The notes under the pieces: model-generated
Seen by the model: only the letters and a program-made list of their open reading frames with translations
Database searches by the model: none
Told to the model about the DNA's origin: nothing
NCBI GenBank assembly: GCA_028865845.1
Contig: JAGWJK010000075.1
Location: 1-10,685, forward strand
Source: Rhizobiaceae bacterium
GTDB taxonomy: Bacteria > Pseudomonadota > Alphaproteobacteria > Rhizobiales > Rhizobiaceae
Length of the DNA stretch: 10,685 nt
Direction of reading: 5' to 3'
Made by a program: the position numbers and the translations under genes
Shown: positions 6,790 to 10,685 of the stretch, in pieces
Layout: every line of letters begins with the position of its first letter
How positions within the stretch are numbered: position 1 is the first letter of the stretch

Positions 6790-9700
6790 ATGGCAGCGCG
6801 GCAACGCATCATTCCGGTCAGACGAGAATATAACCGCTGGGTCGCGAACCAGACGCTGGAAGACTATGCGCTCCGCTTCACCGCCAAAAGCGCCCGGCAA
6901 TTTTCCTCGCAGCGTATCTCCCAGACGGCGATCGGCGCGATCTCCTTCCTCGCGCTCGAAGCAATCGGCGGTGCCATCACCCTCTCCTACGGGACGACCA
7001 ACGCCTTCTACGCCATCATCGTTGCCAGCATCGCGATGCTCGCGATCGGCCTGCCGATCAGCCGCTACGCGATCCGTCATGGCGTCGACATCGATCTGCT
7101 CACCCGCGGCGCCAGCTTCGGTTATATCGGCTCGACCATTACATCGCTTATCTACGCCAGTTTCACCTTCATGCTGTTTTCGATCGAGGCGTCGATCATG
7201 TCCGGCGCGCTGGAGCTGACGCTCGGCATTCCGCTCTGGATCGGCTATATCCTCAGCGCAGTCATGGTCATCCCGCTGGTCACGCACGGCGTGCGCCTCA
7301 TCAGCCGTTTTCAGCTGCTGACGCAGCCGTTCTGGATTGTTCTGAACGTCCTGCCGTTCGTTTTCATCGCCCTGTCGGACTGGCAGAAATTCGATCTCTG
7401 GCGCGCCTTTGCCGGCATCCATCACGCCTCCGGCGCGCCGGGAACCGCCGCTCCCTTCGATCTCGTCGAGTTCGGTGCGGCGTCGGCGGTGATCCTGGCG
7501 CTAATGTCGCAGATCGGCGAACAAGCTGACTTTTTGCGCTTCCTGCCGCCGGAAGGTCATCGCAAATGGCGGCATCGCCTCGCGATTTTCCTCGCCGGCC
7601 CCGGCTGGGTGATCATCGGCGCGCCGAAACTGCTCGCCGGCTCATTTCTCGTCGTGTTGACGCTGACCTCGGGCGTTCCCGCCGACCGCGCAGCCGATCC
7701 CGCGCAGATGTATCTCACCGCCTTCGGCTACATGATCCCCTGGCATACCGCTGCCCTGCTCCTAATGGCCGCCTTCGTCATGGTCTCGCAGCTGAAGATC
7801 AACGTCATGAACGCCTATGCCGGATCGCTGGCCTGGTCGAATTTCTTCTCACGACTGACGCATAGCCATCCCGGTCGCGTGATCTGGCTGGTCTTCAACG
7901 TCGCCATCGCCCTGCTGTTGATGGAGCTCGGCATCTATAGGCTGCTGGAAGAAACGCTGGGTATCTTCTCGATCATCGCGATGGCGTGGCTCTGCACCAT
8001 CTCCGCCGATCTCTTCATCAACAAGCCACTCGGACTTGCGCCTCCGGGCATCGAATTCAAGCGCGCGCATCTCTACGACATCAATCCGGTCGGCCTCGGC
8101 GCGATGACGCTGTCGGCGACGATCGCGCTGATCGCGCATTTCGGTGCATTTGGCAGCATCGCCGCGTCGCTCGCTCCCTATCTCACCCTCGTCATCGCCC
8201 TGATCGCCTCGCCGACCATCGCCTGGGCGACCGGCGGCAAGTTCTATCTCGCCCGCAAGCCACGGCAGAGCTGGAAGACGCTCACCACCATCACCTGCTC
8301 GGTCTGCGAACATCCTTTCGAGCCGGAGGACATGGCGTGGTGCCCGGCCTATGCCGCGCCGATCTGTTCGCTGTGCTGCTCCCTCGACAGCCGTTGCCAC
8401 GACATGTGCAAGCCGAAGGCGCGGCTAAACGCGCAGGTCGGCACCGTCGCAAAGACGCTCCTGCCCGAGACCGTCGTCGCCAAGCTCGCGACGCGGCTTG
8501 GCCGCTACGGCATTGCGGTCGCGGTCGCGCTGACGGCCGTCGGAGCGATCCTGGCGCTGATCGCGCATCAAGTCGGCTCGGCCTCTCCGGAAACGGCCGC
8601 GGTGGTCGATCGCACCATCCTGATCGTTTTCTTCGTCTTTGCCGTCATCGCCGGCGTCGTCTGCTGGTTCTATGTGCTTGCCCATGACAGCCGCGTCGTC
8701 GCCGAGGAAGAATCCTCGCGGCAAAATTCGCTGCTGCTGAAGGAAATTGCCGCGCACAAGAAGACGGACGCCGCGTTGCAGAGCGCCAAGGAGGCGGCGG
8801 AGGCGGCAAACCGCGCCAAGAGCCGTTATGTCGTCGGCCTCAGCCATGAACTGCGCACGCCGCTCAATGCCGTGCTCGGCTATGCGCAGATCCTCGAGCG
8901 CGACGATACCATCCCCGCGCCGCGGCAATCGTCGCTGAAGGTCATCCGCCGCAGCGCTGAGCATCTTTCGGGGCTCATCGATGGGCTATTGGATATTTCC
9001 AAGATCGAGGCCGGACGGCTTCAGGTCTATTCTAACGAGATCAATATCCAGGATTTTCTCGACCAGATCATCGACATGTTCCGTCCGCAGGCGCAGGCCA
9101 AGGGCCTCGCTTTCGTCCACGAGCGTGCACCCGCACTTCCCCATTACGTGCGCACCGACGAGAAGCGACTGAGGCAGATCCTCGTCAACCTGCTCTCCAA
9201 CGCGATCAAGTTTACCGACGCTGGCAGCGTGCGGTTCGAGGTCGGCTATCGCAGCCAGGTCGCGACCTTCACCATCACCGATACCGGGCGTGGCATCGCC
9301 GAGAAGGATCTCACCCGTATCTATGAGCCCTTCCAGCGTGGTGAAGCCGAGAGCATCCGCCCGATGCCGGGCCTCGGCCTTGGCCTTACCATCACGCAGC
9401 TGCTCACCAACACGCTGGGCGGCGAAATTTCCGTCGTCAGCGAGAAGGACAAGGGCTCGACCTTCCGCGTGCGACTGATGCTGTCGGCAGTCTCGTGGCC
9501 GATCAAGCCGCCGGCGCAGGAGCAGAGGATCGTCAGCTACGAAGGCCCGCGGCGAACCATCGTCGTCGTCGACGACAACGAGGATCATCGCGAGTTGATG
9601 CGCGAAATTCTCGTGCCGCTCGATTTCGTCGTCCTGACGGCCAATAGCGGGCCGGACTGCCTGACCTTGATCGAGGGCATCAAGCCCGATCTTTTCCTGG

Positions 9701-10176
9701 TCGACATCTCCATGCCCGGCATGAATGGCTGGCAACTCGTGTCGCGGCTGAGGGAAAACGGCCAGACGTCGCCGATCCTGATGCTATCGGCCAATATCGG
9801 CGACGGCGCCACGGCCAGGGAGAGCGATGACAGCCACAACGACGCCATCGCCAAGCCGATCGATATCCGCCAGCTCCGCGACAAGCTCGCTCTACATCTC
9901 GGCCTGAAATGGGTCTATTCCGATGGAACGACGCCCGCGCCGCCGAAGCAGCAGCCAATGAAAAGCCCGGGGATCGAGCATGTCCGCGAATTGATGCGGC
10001 TCGGCGAGATCGGCTATATCAGAGGCATCGAAGCCAAGCTTGCGGACCTCGCAAAGCTTGCCGAGAACCAACCCTTCAACGACGCATCGCGTGTCTATGT
10101 CCAGGCTTTCGATCTCGGCGGTTTTCTGGATTTCCTGCGCACTTTCGACAACGAAAAGGTAGAGACGATTGGCTGA
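6790..10176 (+). CDS. NCS1 permease-fused hybrid sensor histidine kinase with Cys-rich module
   Basis: A 1128-residue membrane sensor. Residues about 15-480 form an NCS1-type (cytosine/purine/allantoin/hydantoin) permease: RWVANQTLEDYALRFT leads into about 12 membrane segments. Residues 503-540 hold eight Cys (C503, C506, C518, C526, C529, C530, C536, C540) and His508/His537. Two more membrane segments (about 572-595, 606-630) and a coiled coil (about 635-680) follow. The kinase core has phospho-His686 in SHELRTPLN, Asn800/Asn804 in VNLLSNAIKFT, DTGRGI at 831-836 and GLGLGLTI at 861-868. A receiver (about 922-1040) has acidic Asp928/929, phosphoacceptor Asp972, Ser1000 and Lys1022. A helical tail (about 1060-1125) lacks an obvious HPt histidine. 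All catalytic residues are present, so the kinase should be active. The start has GAAGGG 5 nt upstream. It is divergent from urtA and overlaps the next gene. The ligand is unknown; a nitrogenous solute is inferred from the fold and neighbours. Confidence 0.93.
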   Translation: MAARQRIIPVRREYNRWVANQTLEDYALRFTAKSARQFSSQRISQTAIGAISFLALEAIGGAITLSYGTTNAFYAIIVASIAMLAIGLPISRYAIRHGVDIDLLTRGASFGYIGSTITSLIYASFTFMLFSIEASIMSGALELTLGIPLWIGYILSAVMVIPLVTHGVRLISRFQLLTQPFWIVLNVLPFVFIALSDWQKFDLWRAFAGIHHASGAPGTAAPFDLVEFGAASAVILALMSQIGEQADFLRFLPPEGHRKWRHRLAIFLAGPGWVIIGAPKLLAGSFLVVLTLTSGVPADRAADPAQMYLTAFGYMIPWHTAALLLMAAFVMVSQLKINVMNAYAGSLAWSNFFSRLTHSHPGRVIWLVFNVAIALLLMELGIYRLLEETLGIFSIIAMAWLCTISADLFINKPLGLAPPGIEFKRAHLYDINPVGLGAMTLSATIALIAHFGAFGSIAASLAPYLTLVIALIASPTIAWATGGKFYLARKPRQSWKTLTTITCSVCEHPFEPEDMAWCPAYAAPICSLCCSLDSRCHDMCKPKARLNAQVGTVAKTLLPETVVAKLATRLGRYGIAVAVALTAVGAILALIAHQVGSASPETAAVVDRTILIVFFVFAVIAGVVCWFYVLAHDSRVVAEEESSRQNSLLLKEIAAHKKTDAALQSAKEAAEAANRAKSRYVVGLSHELRTPLNAVLGYAQILERDDTIPAPRQSSLKVIRRSAEHLSGLIDGLLDISKIEAGRLQVYSNEINIQDFLDQIIDMFRPQAQAKGLAFVHERAPALPHYVRTDEKRLRQILVNLLSNAIKFTDAGSVRFEVGYRSQVATFTITDTGRGIAEKDLTRIYEPFQRGEAESIRPMPGLGLGLTITQLLTNTLGGEISVVSEKDKGSTFRVRLMLSAVSWPIKPPAQEQRIVSYEGPRRTIVVVDDNEDHRELMREILVPLDFVVLTANSGPDCLTLIEGIKPDLFLVDISMPGMNGWQLVSRLRENGQTSPILMLSANIGDGATARESDDSHNDAIAKPIDIRQLRDKLALHLGLKWVYSDGTTPAPPKQQPMKSPGIEHVRELMRLGEIGYIRGIEAKLADLAKLAENQPFNDASRVYVQAFDLGGFLDFLRTFDNEKVETIG

Positions 10177-10685
10177 GCCTGCCCTTCCCCGCGATATAGT
10201 CTTGCTGGTGGACGACTCGCCGGAGGCGCTCGGTTTTCTCACCGATGCCCTGGAACAATCCGGTTTTTCCGTGCTGATCGCAACGTCCGGACAGGCCGCG
10301 TTGAACATCGTCGACCGCATTACGCCGGACCTGATCCTGCTCGACGCCGTGATGCCGTCGATGGATGGCTTCGAGACCTGCCGGCGGCTCAAGGCCAACG
10401 CGGCAGTCGCCCAGGTGCCGGTCATCTTCATGACGGGGCTGACGGAGACAGAACACGTCGTCCACGCACTGGAATCGGGCGGCGTCGACTATCTCAGCAA
10501 GCCGATCAACGTCGATGAATTGCGGGCGCGCATCCGCGTCCATCTGCGCAACGCGCGCTCGGCCCAAAGCGCCCGCGTCGCGCTCGATGCCGCCGGCCGG
10601 CATCTGCTGGCGGTAAAGGGCGACGGCGCCATACATTGGTCGACACCGCAGGCGACCCGCCTCGTCAATGCCGCCACCGGCAGCG
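10169..10685 (+). CDS. Response regulator, probable LuxR/NarL type (3' end cut by window edge)
   Basis: The likely partner of the preceding kinase. About 172 codons are visible. The receiver domain (about 9-125) has acidic Asp15/Asp16, phosphoacceptor Asp59 in LILLDAVMPSMDG, Thr89 in VIFMTGLT and Lys111 in LSKP, so it should be phosphorylated normally. After a helical linker, the residues ALDAAGRHLLAVKGDGAIHWSTPQA look like the start of a small PAS-like segment. This resembles regulators that place such a segment between the receiver and a C-terminal LuxR-type helix-turn-helix; that DNA-binding end is outside the window and is inferred. The start is TTG at 10169, giving an 8-bp overlap with the kinase stop, with an AAGGTAGAG ribosome-site-like stretch just upstream. 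A later in-frame start would remove part of the first receiver strand. Confidence 0.82.
   Translation, partial: MAEPALPRDIVLLVDDSPEALGFLTDALEQSGFSVLIATSGQAALNIVDRITPDLILLDAVMPSMDGFETCRRLKANAAVAQVPVIFMTGLTETEHVVHALESGGVDYLSKPINVDELRARIRVHLRNARSAQSARVALDAAGRHLLAVKGDGAIHWSTPQATRLVNAATGS

Overview
The window (about 60% G+C by eye) looks like chromosome of an alphaproteobacterium, most likely Rhizobiaceae (Rhizobium/Agrobacterium type). This rests on the close resemblance of the Urt and UreD proteins to those I know from rhizobia, on the urt-then-ureD gene order, and on NarL/FixJ-style regulation. There is no mobile element, CRISPR array, tRNA or rRNA. Coding density is high: the only gene-free gaps are 162, 171 and 231 bp, and all three are described below.

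Layout. From about 6560 leftward (minus strand) runs a complete ABC-type urea transporter operon: urtA (periplasmic urea-binding protein), a 171-bp gap with a strong hairpin, then the tightly packed urtB, urtC, urtD and urtE (4-bp overlap, 4-bp gap, 1-bp gap). A 162-bp gap follows, carrying a good sigma-54-type (-24/-12) promoter. Then comes ureD (urease accessory protein), cut by the left edge of the window after 231 codons. ureD normally opens the rhizobial urease cluster, so uptake and hydrolysis of urea are encoded in series.

From 6790 rightward (plus strand), divergent from urtA, lies a 1128-residue fusion protein. It has an NCS1-family (cytosine/purine/allantoin-type) permease of about 12 membrane segments, an eight-cysteine module, two further membrane segments, a coiled coil, a histidine kinase core, a receiver domain and a helical tail. 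It overlaps by 8 bp the TTG-started gene of a response regulator (receiver plus a linker that looks PAS-like), which runs off the right edge.

How it may work together (inference): the permease-kinase would act as a membrane 'transceptor' for a nitrogenous solute such as a nucleobase, hydantoin, ureide or urea-related compound. With the adjacent response regulator it would control the urt (and possibly ure) genes. The design parallels the SLC5-transporter kinase CrbS with its LuxR-type regulator CrbR, which switch on acetate utilisation. The 231-bp divergent region holds three inverted repeats, one of them (TACGT-N6-ACGTA) resembling NarL/FixJ-type binding sites, and it is the obvious place for such control. 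The kinase-regulator pair and its Cys-rich module are the least explained and most interesting part of the window.
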